This document shows positions 1 through 11,640 of a DNA stretch of 64,000 nucleotides, in pieces. This DNA is from Ziziphus jujuba. Taxonomy: Eukaryota; Streptophyta; Magnoliopsida; Rosales; Rhamnaceae. Within the stretch, counting starts at the first letter, position 1. Every line of letters begins with the position of its first letter. The notes below the pieces were generated by a model that saw only the letters and a list, made by a program, of their open reading frames with translations, was not told where the DNA came from and ran no database searches. The stretch spans positions 1,054,001 through 1,118,000 of the forward strand of contig NC_083389.1 of assembly GCF_031755915.1 (NCBI RefSeq), written 5' to 3'. A program made the position numbers and the translations under genes.

Positions 1-2116
1 CATCTATAACTTAGAAGTTCTAAATTTAAAATAGTGAACTAAGAAGAAATATTATTTTAAATTGTTAAAAGAAACACAATGTAAGACCGAAGAAAATTTC
101 AACATAATTTCTTGGACACCTCACATGCATGCACTCCACTGCTCCTTTGGCACTTTATAATTTAATGCCATGTGTACTAATTTTTTTTCCATGTTGTTGA
201 TGTCATGCACTGTGATGTCACATACCAATTGAAAACTAAGTTGCTCATGGTAAACATAAAAGAAGTACTAAAGAGTTTGCAGTCCTCTATAGCAAACAAA
301 AAATTTTCAATTTAATTAATCTTAGTATAATATTTTATTAGCTAATTTGTCGATGCAACTATCTCGAAAACTTATATAGAGTAATTAAATTAGTTAATCA
401 TGCAATCGTCAATTGAAAAAGTAATGTATCTAATTTTAGATATGAAAAAAAAAATCAAAAAATAAAATATATCTTTTGTATGTTTTTTCTTTGTTAACAA
501 AGATGTATAGATTATTATTATTATTTTTTTTGTTGAATAATAAAGATGCATAATTTTTAGTTCTTGAACCACGGTATGTATGTAATTGATATTTCATTAA
601 ATAAAATAAATATAATTTTAATATAATTTTATTCATAATATATATATTTATATATATTTTTATTTAAAATAGTATAAAATGTTAAACAAAATTGATTCGA
701 TAAATCATTTATATTTATAATTTAAAAATCATAAATTTGAAATATGAGAATGAAAGAGAAATATTATAAATAGTTAGAAGGAACACAGTGTGAGATGGGA
801 GAAAATTATAAAATATTTTCTTGGACACTACTCACCACACCTCATATGTATGCACTCCAATGCTCTTCTGAAACTCCATAACATATTTTCTTGGATGCTA
901 CTCACAACACCTCACATGCATGCAAGCCACAGCTCCTCTAACACTAATTTTAACATAATTTAAAAATAATTTTTCAATTTAATTAATTTTAGTATCATAT
1001 TTTATTAGCTAGTTTGTCGATGCAACCATCTCGAAAACTCATACAAAGTAATTAAATTGTTTTACCATGCAACCGTCACCTCAAAAAGTATTGCATCTAA
1101 TTTTAGATATGAAAACAAAAAAAAATTATCCAAAATGAAATATATCTTCTGTACATTTTTTATAGCTGGTTCTTTGTTAAGAAAGATGCATAGATCATTT
1201 TCTTTTTTGTTGAATAATAAAGATGTATAATTTATACTTGCTGAAACAACATATGTATGTATATAATTGATATTTTAGTAAGAAAAATATTATTTTTAGT
1301 ATATCTTTATTTATAGTATGTGTAATCTTTGTTTAAAAAGAATATAAAATACCACGATATGCATATTATCATGGCCTTTTATGTCAACTTTATCTTATAC
1401 TGAGGCTGCCTAGTTAATGCAGTAATAATTAATATATATATGTATGTATGTTACTATTACAGTTTATGATATGTCAATTCTTTTATTATATGCTATAGTC
1501 TTTTAAATGAAATATTAGTAAATTGGATTATCATTTGGTCTGCAAATATTTAGAGAACCAATTCTTACTATGTATGTAGCCAGGTGAAAAGCCTTATAGG
1601 CCAAGATTTTTTTTTTTTTAAATTTACAACAAAAAATTGTAGAATACAACATTTGATCGAAAGAAAAAATAAAAATAAAAACCATATATTTTAAATTTAA
1701 CAAAACAATATAAAAAATACATGTAATAAATATAATAACCTATTTAAAATAATGGAAATTTTTTTTATTGTAAATTTAAACTATGATGTATGGTAGGTGT
1801 GGAAATTTTGCTAGAATGAATTAATTACCCCATCTGGCTATTGGGCTAGATCCAGAGTTTTCTATTTTAAGCATATATAGTAGTGTATATATATATATAG
1901 AAGATATTGATATAGTAATTAATGCTCAATTACTTGTGCTTCCACTTATTTATAGCTATATGTCACGTGCCTAACTCATGCTCAATACGCGACACTAGCA
2001 CAAATTATATATATATATATATATCTATATATATGTAGATATGTAGTTTTGACAAAAAATGAACAATATAGATATTTTTTTGGTATGTACTTAAAAATAT
2101 AGTAACTAAGTTAACA
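1..2116 (+). repeat. AT-rich upstream flank of duplicated unit U1
   Basis: This stretch holds no credible gene. It recurs in reverse orientation at about 19.2-21.1 kb and 29.4-31.5 kb and in part at 18.3-18.96 kb, for example the block at 1370-1410 ending in the GAGGCTGCCTAG word. It also contains an internal direct duplication: the words around 349-380 and 446-490 return around 1014-1050 and 1120-1165, an offset of about 670 bases, and the CTCACATGCATGCA word appears at 120 and again near 915. TA microsatellites lie at 1880-1900 and 2005-2035. It is presumably the promoter-side DNA of the decayed gene that follows, copied with it. Confidence 0.7.
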
Positions 2117-2406
2117 GATCCAAGGCATGCCCACTCGTAGTCTGTTCACGTCTGGCCAATTTTAAATGACATTAAACAGCTTATAAAGTATAATGGGCAG
2201 CACTATGATTGGTTTGGTGGCATTCGAAATGTTCCATACCCACCAAATGTTAGCATTGGAGAGCCGCATTCGTTTCTTCATCTCAGGGTTGATGAAACAC
2301 TTGCACATTCATTAGGAGCTTTGTCTATGATGGCGTGAATGAAAATGGAAAACCGATTCAATGGATTGTGGCATGGGACAATACAACCAATGTCCCAAAA
2401 AATTAA
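2117..2406 (+). pseudogene. Decayed fragment of 23 kDa jasmonate-induced-protein-like gene (copy U1)
   Basis: Read directly, the fragment encodes HYDWFGGIRNVPYPPNV, then SFLHLRVDE, and after a one-base loss near 2317 a second block, NENGKPIQWIVAWDN, ending at a TAA (2404-2406). The pattern of HDWFGxIG..PYP, then a FLHxR block, a VYxGxNxNG block and a final W.vaW.N is what I recall of the C-terminal domain of 23 kDa jasmonate-induced proteins, a small cytosolic stress-protein family of unclear biochemistry. Compared with the other copies, a base is also missing near 2160 and a stop lies at the TAG near 2139. No N-terminal exon was found. It is a dead fragment, and the family name is a moderately sure inference from memory of the motif. 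Confidence 0.55.
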
Positions 2407-2682
2407 GTAACTATATAATTGAGCTAGCTAGCGAGTATATTTTATATTGAAGTTAATATTGTACTGGTTTACTTCTCTATCTCTCTCTCTATATATAATC
2501 ATATGTGCATGCATTTAGCATTTTAGATTTTAAACAAATGATTGTATGAATATATGCTATTACTTTTATCAAATTCATTACTAGTCATTTTAACCCAAAA
2601 AAAATAATAATAATTATGAGACATATATAATTGTATTTATACGTACTTATGATATTGAAATGTAGGTATACACTGAAGTTCG
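2407..2682. other. AT-rich spacer downstream of U1
   Basis: No coding signal is visible. The first part, with the GAGCTAGCTAGC word near 2421, is the 3' flank of the JIP23-like unit, because it recurs inverted at about 21.43-21.59 kb beside copy U4. A CT-rich and TA-rich run lies at 2475-2500. Confidence 0.5.
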
Positions 2683-2867
2683 TGCCTTTAAGACATAAGT
2701 TGACCTCTTTTAATGTTTTTGAATTTTGTTTAATATAGGAAGATGTTAATTGGCTTCCTTCTTGATCATATCTTCCTTCGTTGATTAAAACCGCACCTTT
2801 ATGAATTCTCTCCATTCCATAAAGCATACATACAAGAAATAATACACACGGTTGGTAACCTTCTTCA
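2683..2867 (+). repeat. 5' LTR of copia-1, truncated at its left end
   Basis: The block aligns by eye with the last part of the 3' LTR at 17869-18189 and of the LTR at 31596-31942, sharing TGCCTTTAAGACA at its start and CCTTCTTCA at its end. The other two copies start earlier, at TGATAAAG, so about 150 bases are missing here. It ends in CA directly before the primer-binding site. No matching 5-base target duplication was found around copia-1. Confidence 0.75.
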
Positions 2868-2879
2868 TGGTATTAGAGC
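2868..2879 (+). other. Primer-binding site of copia-1 (initiator tRNA-Met type)
   Basis: TGGTATTAGAGC directly follows the LTR. It is one base off TGGTATCAGAGC, the usual plant retroelement site complementary to the 3' end of initiator methionine tRNA, where reverse transcription starts. Confidence 0.8.
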
Positions 2880-2902
2880 ATTATTTTGCACATATCACTA
2901 TT

Positions 2903-3792
2903 ATGGAATCTCAAAATGAATTTTCTTCACAAACAAATACCAGCACTAGAGCTTTCGTTCCACAAGAACCCATCATAAACGCTCAATCTTTTCACCAGTG
3001 TACCAATTTGATTTTACTCAAATTGAATGCTTCAAACTTTCTTCTTTGGCATTCACAAATCATTCCATTAGCGAGAAGTCTTGGAATATATCATCATGTC
3101 ACTAACGTTGAACCACCATATGAATTTTTACATAATGAAAAGGAAGTCCTTGTTACAAATCCAAACCACAATGCATGGATTAATAATGATGGGTTGTTGA
3201 CAACCTGGCTGCTTTGTATTATGTCTAATGAAATTCTAAGTTTGAATGTAGGTATTGATAGTGCATTTCTGCTATAGAAATCCATAGAAGACCAGATGTT
3301 GCCATCAACAAAAGAACAAGAACATATTCTTAAGGATAGACTTGCTTCACTTAAGAAAGGAGGTCTCTCAATGGATGAATACTTGAGAAAATTCAAACAA
3401 GTGTGTGACAATCTTACTATCAATAATGCTTCAGTTTCAAACATAGATAAGGTGTTTTCATTTGCCTGAGGGTTGTCATAATTATAAGGATTTTAGAGTT
3501 GCCATGCTAGCATAACCACCTTGTACGTTGTTCAATTAGTTCATTTTTACGTTACAAAGTCATAGCCACATGTTGGAAATTGAAGATGAAGAACATGACA
3601 ATAATCAAACTTATTTTGGACTACGTGGCCATGGAAGAAGTCATAGAGCTCGTGGTGGTGGCTATTTCAATTCAAAAGGAAAAGGCTTTACTCTAGTAGG
3701 GAATTTCACTGAAACCAAGAAACCAGAAATCAAAACCAATGCTGAAGGCAATTGTAGACAAAATAGTGAAGGTAAAATTATTTGTCAAATAT
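2903..3792 (+). pseudogene. Copia-1 gag, broken, ending inside the zinc knuckle
   Basis: Gag packages the element's RNA into cytoplasmic particles. The start MESQNEF matches MDSQNKF in the sister copy at 31978. The frame reads through a typical copia gag body (FHQCTNLILLKLNASNF, then LWHSQIIPLARS) to a stop near 3277. It resumes in frame as KSIEDQM through EYLRKFKQVCDNLT, stops again near 3468, and reappears from 3570 with a glycine- and arginine-rich stretch (GRSHRARGGG). It ends with CQI, the first part of a CX2CX4HX4C knuckle whose remainder (CDQLNHSAIDC) lies after the DNA transposon at 6945. Several stops and a frameshift make it non-functional. Confidence 0.8.
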
Positions 3793-3867
3793 CACTACAA
3801 AAAATCTGGGCAATGACTACAAAAATCCTAGTGACAAAAGAAAATTTATCACTTTATATAGGCAATT

Positions 3868-4225
3868 AGTGACAAAAATTTTCTTTGTCATGTTTAGTGA
3901 TTGGGTCATTTAATTAGTAATAAATTGTTATTTTGTCACCTACTTTTGTAACTAATTGCCTTTTAAAGTATGGAGGCAAAAATTTTTTGACAAAAATTTT
4001 CTTTGTAATGTTTAGTGGTTGAGTCATTTAATTAGTGATAAATTCTTACTTTGTCACCTACTTTTGTAACTAATTGCCCTTTAAAGTATGGAGGCAAAAC
4101 TTTTTTGACAAAAATTTTCTTTGTCATGTTTAGTGATTGAGTCATTTAATTAGTGATAAATTCTTACTCTGTCACCTACTTTTGTAACTAATTACCCTTT
4201 AAAGTTTGGAGGCAAAATTTTTTTG
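3868..4225. repeat. Three tandem copies of a ~118-bp subterminal unit in CACTA-1a
   Basis: The word GACAAAAATTTTCTTTGT recurs at about 3872, 3990 and 4108. Each copy is followed by a near-identical block with ATTAGTGATAAATT, TTTGTCACCTAC and AACTAATTGCC. A looser fourth copy starts near 4352. The sister element CACTA-1b has single copies at about 32463 and 32715, so the close triplet looks like an expansion in 1a. Confidence 0.75.
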
Positions 4226-4739
4226 AATATATTTGATGTTAGTGGTGACAAAATTTTATGTTTGTAACTAATTTAAAATATTAGGTGTCATTGATAACTT
4301 TAGATACCACTGTGACAAATAAAAACTAGTTAGTTTATATAGGCGATTAGTGACAAAAATTTTCTTTGTCACATTTAATGATTGGATCATTTAATTAGTG
4401 ATAAATTCTTATTTTGTCATCTACATTTATAACTAATTGCCCTTTGAAGGCAATATTTTTTGAATTTATTTGATGTCAATGGTGACAAATAGTTTACATT
4501 TGTAACTAATTTTACTAAATAGATAACGCTGACAAAGATATTGGATGTCACAGATAACTTTAGATAATACTATGACAAATGAAAACTTGTCAAAGTACAT
4601 AGGCGATTAGTGGGAAAAATTTCTGTTATTACATATAAATTTTGTCACCTATATTTGTAACTAATTGCTCTTTGGAGGGAATTTTTTTTTAATTTATTTG
4701 ATGGCAATGGTGACAAATATTTTTTGTAACTAATTTAAA

Positions 4740-5240
4740 TATAAATATAAAGTAAAGGATACCTTCCTCGAGGAAGCTATCTTCTTCTCTAGCTAGCAGC
4801 CTCGATGCTTTACAAAACCCATGTAGGCTGGACTTCCCCTGGAAAATTGCTCCAATCTTGATGCCGATCCACCATACCACCACCTCGGTCACTAAGCCCA
4901 GTCTACCAATGACCGAACCATGGTGAGAATACTCTAAATGACTACCCGATGCACTGGGGAAGAGCTAAACACAGGCGATCACTATTTCAGTTTGATTGCT
5001 AGAAATCAGTGGTTCTAAGATCTTAGGGCCTACATTTTCCACCATTATTGGACTATTGAGCTCGAATCGAAGCTTAGATTGGCTCGAAATTTGCTCATTT
5101 GCAAAGTATGAAGGAATCCACTTTCACAGCAAACTTCAAGCAAAGTCTACGGTCACTGGCAGCCACCGTTGAGCAAATAAAGCTCATAAACTTGTTACTC
5201 CCTTCACAAGCTTCACTTTGTTATATAGTTTGTCCATTAT
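4740..5240. other. GC-richer unique interior of CACTA-1a
   Basis: This block is less AT-rich than the rest of the element and reads like the leader or first exon of an ordinary gene. A related version occurs in CACTA-1b at about 33140-33480, sharing words such as GCATGATATTG downstream and CTTCTCCAACCAGCAGCC or its variant. No frame stays open across both copies and I recognise no domain. A captured host fragment is possible but unproven. Confidence 0.35.
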
Positions 5241-6944
5241 TGTTGGTTATTTAAGATTTTGCCTTTTTTGAACAATGATTTTTCTTGGAATTAGAATGGA
5301 ATTTTCATTCAAGGATACTGTCAACTATATATGATAGTATTCGATGCATGATATTGTATGCTTTTGTTATTGGTTTTCTCCAAGCTCAGTTTATTTCTTC
5401 ACCATGACTATATATGTATATATGTTGTTAGTTCTAGATGTAATTGACCAGATGTAATTGAGTATGTTTAGCTCAATGATTCTAAGGAACATGGTGAAAA
5501 ACATCATTAATGAAGAGGGTCAATTATATATGCTCAATATATTTCATTCATTTTTTTTTTATTTAGGATCTTTGGAGATGATTGCTACTTTGAAAGATGG
5601 AGATGGACATTAGTTAGACAATATAGGCAACAATCATATTCCCCCCCAAGAAACAGAGAATGTTTTTCTTTATTTTTTCTTTTTTAGTGTAAGCTTATTG
5701 TATTTGGTACACCTTGCATAGTATATTATATATATATATATATATAAATATTCAAGCGTATATATAGTAATATGAGCTATAACTTTCACACTTTGTCTGT
5801 AATAGCTAAATATGATTATTCCTTTGGAAAAGGTAAATGACCAATGGAATGGGGTCAGATTGACCCACATTGAAAAAGAGGTGGGAATGCTTGGCAGGTA
5901 AAGGATTGCCAACTTATACGAACTTAAGAAGTCTTGAGCTTGTTCTTTTCTCCTTGCTAATTAAATTAGATTTCTATTAAATGATTCTTTCTTTCTTTTT
6001 CCAATAATATAGGATCCTTGAAGAATATATTGATGAACTGCATTGGAAGATGGAGATTGTAAAGATTTAGTGGGTATAGACAACATCTTATATATATATA
6101 TATATATATGTATATATTCTTTTCCCTAGAATTACAAACTATTTTTGTTTATATTTTTCTTTTAATGTAATCTTATTGTATTTGGTACACATTATATTAG
6201 TATTATTAGGTGTTTAATGAATTTTGTAGTACAAGATAAACATTTAATAAAGTATTATTCTTTTATGTGAATTGTATTTCAGAAGTGTTATTTTATATCT
6301 ATTAATGATAATTAATGATATTATAATTAATTAGTAAGATCTAATAAAAAACAATTTTTTAAAAATAAAATTGGTAATTGATATATTATTTTTAGTTACA
6401 AACTATTGTCACCAAATAAAAAAGGTAGTTTCGGAGACATTGAATAACTTAACCATGGTTTATGTCATATCATAACAAGTCGGTGACAAAAAGTTGTTTA
6501 CTTATCATTGGAAAGGCTTAATGACAAATCAAATGTGTCACTGACATTTTAAGTGACAAATCAGATGTGCCACTGATGGTTTAAGTGACAAAAAATATTT
6601 TGTCACCTAACTTTATGTATTGTCATTGATGGATAAGTTTGACCAATTCTTACAACTGTATTGGTAATAAAATGTGTACATACAATGACAAAAAAAGGAG
6701 GGTTAAATGACAAAAACCGATGTGATGGTAAAGCTCCAATCTATGACAAAGATATTTTTTCTTACAATTATATGCTCTTTCGATGACAAATTACATACTT
6801 TTTCATTAAACTGCTTTGTCATTGGTCTATCACAGCAAACACAAGACGATCTAATTTTGCCACGTAAATGTGATAAGGTGACAAAAATAGCCCTTATGTG
6901 ACAAATTAGTTGTGTAGTTGTTGCCAAAAATTTTTGTAGTATAT

Positions 6945-8344
6945 GTGATCAACTTAATCATAGTGCCATAGATTGCTAGCATAGGTTTGATCATTCATAT
7001 ATCAAGGATAACATCCCAAAAGCACTAGCAACACTCAACATTGCAGACAACTCCGATCCACTTCTATGTAGATTCGGGTGCCATTGCACACATGACAAAT
7101 GATAATGGTAAAATAAGTAATTCTTATCCTAATAAAGGTAGTGATAGTATATATGTCAGTAAAGGGAATAGCCTTGCAATATCTCACATTGGTAATGCTA
7201 AACTGAACACTGAAAATGGATGGTTAGATCTTCAAAATGTTCTTGTAGTTCCAGAATTGAAAAAGAACCTCTTGTCAATTAGTCAACTAATAACAGATAA
7301 TGATTGTATTTTTGAATTCTCATCCAATGGTTTTATGACGAAGGACTACAATCAAAGAATCATAGCAATAGGGTACAAGAAGGGAAAGCTACACGTTCTG
7401 AATGAAGGAAAGCATCATGCTTTAAGTGCAACAAAGCCCTCGACAGATCTTTGGCACCAATGCTTAGGACATCCCAGTTTAAGGGCTTTAAAAAGTTTAC
7501 ATTCCAATAATGTTATTAATGTTTTTAGCTGGATAAATAAGTTCAATGTTTGTGCTAGTTGTCAATTAGGGAAGAGCTGCAAACTTCCTTTTTCTTTATC
7601 TAATAAAATTTCATTGTTTCCTTTAGAAAAGATCCATTGTGATATTTAAGAGCCCCAACATTTTCCACATAAAAAATACCATTTCTATGTTGCTTTCATT
7701 GATGATTATTTCAGGTACACTTGGTTATTTCCTTTGTGTAAAGAATTAGAATGTTTTAACTGTGTCCTTAAATTTCAAAGAATAGTAGAGAACCAATTTG
7801 ACAGATGAATTAAAATTCTTTAGAGTGATGGAGGAGGTAAGTTTATATCTTCAGCTTTCAAGGAACACTTAGGTAAGCATGGAATTGTTCATCAAATGTC
7901 ATGTCCAGGAACCTCGGAACAAAATGGGGTTGCTGAAAGGAAACATAGGCATGTGGTGGAAACGGGTTTAACTATGATGCTTCATGCCAATGAACCCATG
8001 AAATTATGGGTGGAAGCTTTCTTAACTACAACTTTTCTCATTAACAGCTTACATTCATCTGTTTTAAAAATTGAAACCCCATATTTTCCTCTACTTAAAA
8101 GGCATCAAGATTATCAAAGTTTGAGAGTCTTTGGTTCCAAGTGTTACCCTTATCTTTAGAATTAGGTAGTAAATAAATTTTCAAAGAAAACTCTTCTTTG
8201 TATCTTCATTGGATACAGCTCTTAACATAAAGGATTCTGCTCTTTTCATCCAAAAACCAATCGGGTCTACATCAACGGGCATGTTGTTTTTGATGAACAA
8301 TATTTTCCATACTTATCTACCAATATTAACTCACAAAAATATCT
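6945..8344 (+). pseudogene. Copia-1 pol 5' part: knuckle remainder, protease, pre-integrase and integrase core
   Basis: The order is that of Ty1/copia pol. The knuckle ends CDQLNHSAIDC. The protease site is FYVDSGAIAHMTND near 7062. The pre-integrase zinc region LWHQCLGHPSLRALKSL with CASCQLGKSC runs at about 7450-7580. The integrase core includes FIDDYFRYTWLFPL, SDGGGKF and SEQNGVAERKHRHVVE (7903-7950), and the region ends with SLRVFGSKCYPYL at 8159. The integrase would insert the cDNA into host chromosomes. A frameshift before the protease, a stop after HCDI (7649) and others near 7806 and 8160 break it. It continues after CACTA-2 at 15887. Confidence 0.85.
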
Positions 8345-8379
8345 TGACACTAGTAGAATCGCATTGATAAATGACACAA

Positions 8380-8960
8380 TTAATACGTCGCATAAAATAA
8401 AGACCGACATATTACGTGGCGTCGCCTAACATCCTGTCGCTAAATCAATAAGATAACACGAGATGCATTAATAGTGTCGTCTTAGCTTTAAAAAAGGCCG
8501 ATCACGTAAAACAATGTGTCTCTAAACGTCCAAAGAAAACGCGACGCTACCGAAATGAGTTGCCTATTTTTTGCGTTTTTAGCAATGCATTTAAAACAAT
8601 GTCAGATTTAGTAGATGACTTTTAGCGATACATTTAAAAAATGCATTAGATTTTATATTCACCTTTTAGTGACGCTTTTAAAATATGCGTCAAATTTGAT
8701 GTTCCACTTTTAACGATGCATTTCTGTAAAGTGTCACCCTTTATCTTGAACATGTAGCGACGCTGTACGAAACAGTTGCTAAAAAATCTTTTAGCGACTA
8801 TTTTTTAAAGTGTCGCTAAATATATTTCGTTAAGGTGTTGCGAAAAAAGCCAATGAAAGGAGACTTTTCGGAAAACGTCACTAAAGGTGGAAAAACAACG
8901 TCATCCAATATGTTAGGTGACGTTGTTTGTTTTAATTCGTCGCCCTTTATTTTTTTTTAA
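8380..8960. repeat. Left subterminal motif cluster of CACTA-2
   Basis: Short words such as GTCGCT, GCGACGC and TAGCGA alternate in both orientations, repeatedly with TTTTAGCGAC or its complement (for example near 8617, 8700, 8760, 8790 and 8815). The opposite end at 15660-15850 shows the same words. In CACTA elements such clusters are binding sites for the element's own DNA-binding protein. That role is inferred here from position and density. Confidence 0.65.
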
Positions 8961-8999
8961 TTTGCTTATTTTAATTTTCTTGAAAATTGATTAAAACAG

Positions 9000-9529
9000 T
9001 AAAAATATTAAAATAATTAAAATACAAAAAAACTAAAACTAGCTTCATCCAAAATAATTAGAATACAAAAATTTTAAATAAATATTTTCGTAACAAAATA
9101 ATTATCAAATAAATTAAATATTATCTTTAACATATTTTTACATAATTTGGTAAACTATTGGATGTACGAAAGCAAATTCAATATCAATTAAACTTCCATG
9201 AACGTATACTCATTTAGATGGAAGTTAACGTCCTCTTGTTGACGATATTATACCCTCATACTGCATATGGAAAAATTAAAAATGTTATTAACACTTATGC
9301 AAAATAACTAAATATTAATTATTATTCAATTATGTAATTTAGTAAATGAAAATTTAAAGAATATTACCATTGTTCTCAAGATTTGGTGAGCCACATTTCT
9401 TCTAATTAAAAGTGGAAAACTCATAACGAAGCGAATCAGAAAATTAATTAAACAAATAATAATAAATGTCATAAATATTACTTAAAACATAAGTAATAAA
9501 TCTACGTACCAATTTATTTAGAAGATACT
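9000..9529. other. AT-rich interior of CACTA-2 without recognised coding
   Basis: No frame or motif could be supported. Because a transposon-protein fragment reads leftward into this stretch from about 9755, it may contain its decayed downstream exons or introns. Confidence 0.3.
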
Positions 9530-9755
9530 TTTTTTTATCCATATCACCTCACAGTTATTACGAACATAGCCACTCTCACATTCATCCTTATTATCATTTT
9601 CATCGACACGTGGCAACTGTATGACAAATGGATTGTGAGCCATCGCAGTATATCTAAGAACATCTTCTTCAACAAAAGTACGATGTTGTGGTAAAGTTAA
9701 AACAATAAACCACCTTGAATCAAGTTGATCTTCAACATAAAATGCTTGTTGAACT
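9530..9755 (-). pseudogene. Decayed CACTA protein fragment with DUF4216-like block
   Basis: On the minus strand the stretch reads QQAFYVEDQLDSRWFIVL, then a variable linker with VEEDVLRYTAMAHNPFV, and runs open to about 9530. The signature QxFYVxDPxxxRWxxVL is typical of the DUF4216 region in the C-terminal part of plant En/Spm (CACTA) proteins. Only about 75 residues are recognisable. The catalytic TNP2 transposase domain was not found, so this is a relic. It supports the CACTA assignment independently of the terminal repeats. Confidence 0.6.
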
Positions 9756-10149
9756 TAGTAAAACAATGTCAAGCAATATCACAAATAAAATATCTACAAA
9801 AGCAAGATTAAAAAAACCCAACGAACCTAACCTGCGGTTAAAATGAAAAAAAAAAAAACAATAACCCACCACATGTCTTCGCCAACCACAAAGAAAAAAG
9901 AAACTCACCTAAATGATGGAGACAAAGAAAGTAAAAACCCAGCTTCCAACGGCAACGTAGGGAAATGAAAAATGAAACTCGAAATATCCTACTCTTCAAA
10001 TCTCTCTTAGATTGCTTCCAAATCTAATATTTATTAGGTAGTGTACTTGATGTAGTTTTAGAAAAGAAAATGGATTCAAAGGCATGCATAAAAATTTTAA
10101 AAGGGGCCAAAAATTTTCAGAAAATAGCAAAAAGGCGACCATTTTGAGG

Positions 10150-11640
10150 ATTCTTTTTTTTTTTTTAATTAAGAGAACAGGCGACGCATTTACATCTTAA
10201 AGCATCGCCTATTCCCTCAATATCTTTATTTTTTTTAATTAGTTTTTTATTCTCCATTTAAAAATAAATACTGAAAATATTTCTTATATATGTGAAACAA
10301 AATTACCAAAGTGGGAGTTTAATTATTTTGTTTTCCAAGTAAAGTTTATTGTAAAATCTTGTAAATTTTAATTTTTTTTAAAAAGAAAATGGAATAAGCG
10401 ACACATTTATAACAGACAACATTGCCTATTTTAAGTTTTTTTTTTTTTTTTTAGTTCCTTAATTTGATGGAACAGGGGACGCATAAAAAGCAAAAAAAGT
10501 TACCAGATACTTTTCATTTTTCCTTTTCAATAGCTATTAATTTGTTTTTGAAGTACAGTTTATTTGCTTTTAAAAGTTGCAAGTATTAAAATATTTTTTT
10601 TTTAAATTAAGAGAACAGGCGACACATTTACAATTAAAAGTGTTGCCTTTTCTCTCAATTTCATTTTTTTTCTTTGATTAATTTTTTATTTTTCATCTAT
10701 AATTAAACACTAAAAATATTTCTTAAAAATGCGAAGCAAAATATCGAAGATTACTATTTATTTTTCTTTTTTTCAAGTACACCTTTATTCTTTATAAAAT
10801 TTGCATGTCTTCTAGAATTTTTATTTTTTTAATTGAGAGAATGGGCGATGCATTTTCTTTAAGAAAGGTCACCCGTTCTTGAATTGTAAAATCAAGCGAT
10901 ACATTATGGTCGAAAAGTGTCGGTTGTTCCATTTTTTTATTTTTTTAATAATCTTTAAATAGTTTTTTAATTGTTCATCTACAAATATATTCTTGTAGCA
11001 ATCCAATGAACATAAATTCCATTGATCTAAAAACAGAAAATAGTTTTGTCAATACTCTTCTCAATTATTCACATATATGAGTATAGACGAGACATAAAAT
11101 ATCTCAAGACCTAATTTGAGATATGGTACCGAATATAGAATTATAATTCAACAAGCATTTATTGACCAATTTATCTATATAAGTATATTAAATGAGCTTA
11201 ACTTTCATGTGTTTGTGTTCAATGATAGCTTACTAGTTTTTAAAAATTTAAAGTCTATTAAATTGCTTTTTATAAAAATAAAAAATAAAAAATTGAAGGA
11301 AAAGGCGATGCAATCCCATCTAAAAGCGTCCCCTATTCCATGTTTTATTTTATTTTTTTTTATCTTCAATTAGTTTTTTTGATTGCTCATCTACAAATTA
11401 AAAAAAAATTACTAAAAACAACTTTCAAATTAAAAAAAAGATAAAAATTGGTTGGGTGAAAAGGCGACACATTTGTTAAAAAAGAGGTCACCTATTCCTA
11501 TATTTGGTGACCCTTTTCTAAAAAAGCGTCACCTATTTTATATTAAACATCCTTCAAAATTTGCAATTCTCTTAAATTGTATTTTTGTAATTTAAAAAAA
11601 CACGTCGCCTAAAACTATATTAGATATTTCTTATTGCATT
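10150..11640. repeat. Degenerate hairpin repeats, first group in CACTA-2
   Basis: The recurring core is an imperfect palindrome with arms like ACAGGCGACGCAT and ATGCGTCGCCTGTT (seen around 10175-10215, 10395-10435, 10470, 10612-10655, 10845-10885, 11300-11340 and 11460-11500), separated by T-rich spacers. Spacing is about 160-220 bases. No coding potential was seen. Confidence 0.6.

Larger units (their letters stand above)
3793..6941. mobile_element. CACTA-type DNA transposon CACTA-1a, non-autonomous
   Basis: The element starts CACTACAAAAAAT and ends ATTTTTGTAGTA, where the sister copy at 32384-35524 ends in GTAGTG, so the last base here is mutated. It is flanked by the 3-base duplication TAT (3790-3792 and 6942-6944), the target size of the CACTA (En/Spm) superfamily. 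Removing the element and one TAT restores the copia zinc knuckle. Both ends are crowded with TTTGTCAC and GTGACAAA words in both orientations, as expected of subterminal binding sites for a CACTA-encoded protein. I see no transposase frame in its 3.1 kb, so it would need a helper element. Confidence 0.85.

Noticed and set aside
11116..11373. An 85-codon open frame in the CACTA-2 interior
   Set aside because: It lies across hairpin repeat units and T-rich spacer, is lysine/phenylalanine/isoleucine-rich as expected of AT-rich DNA, and has no domain.
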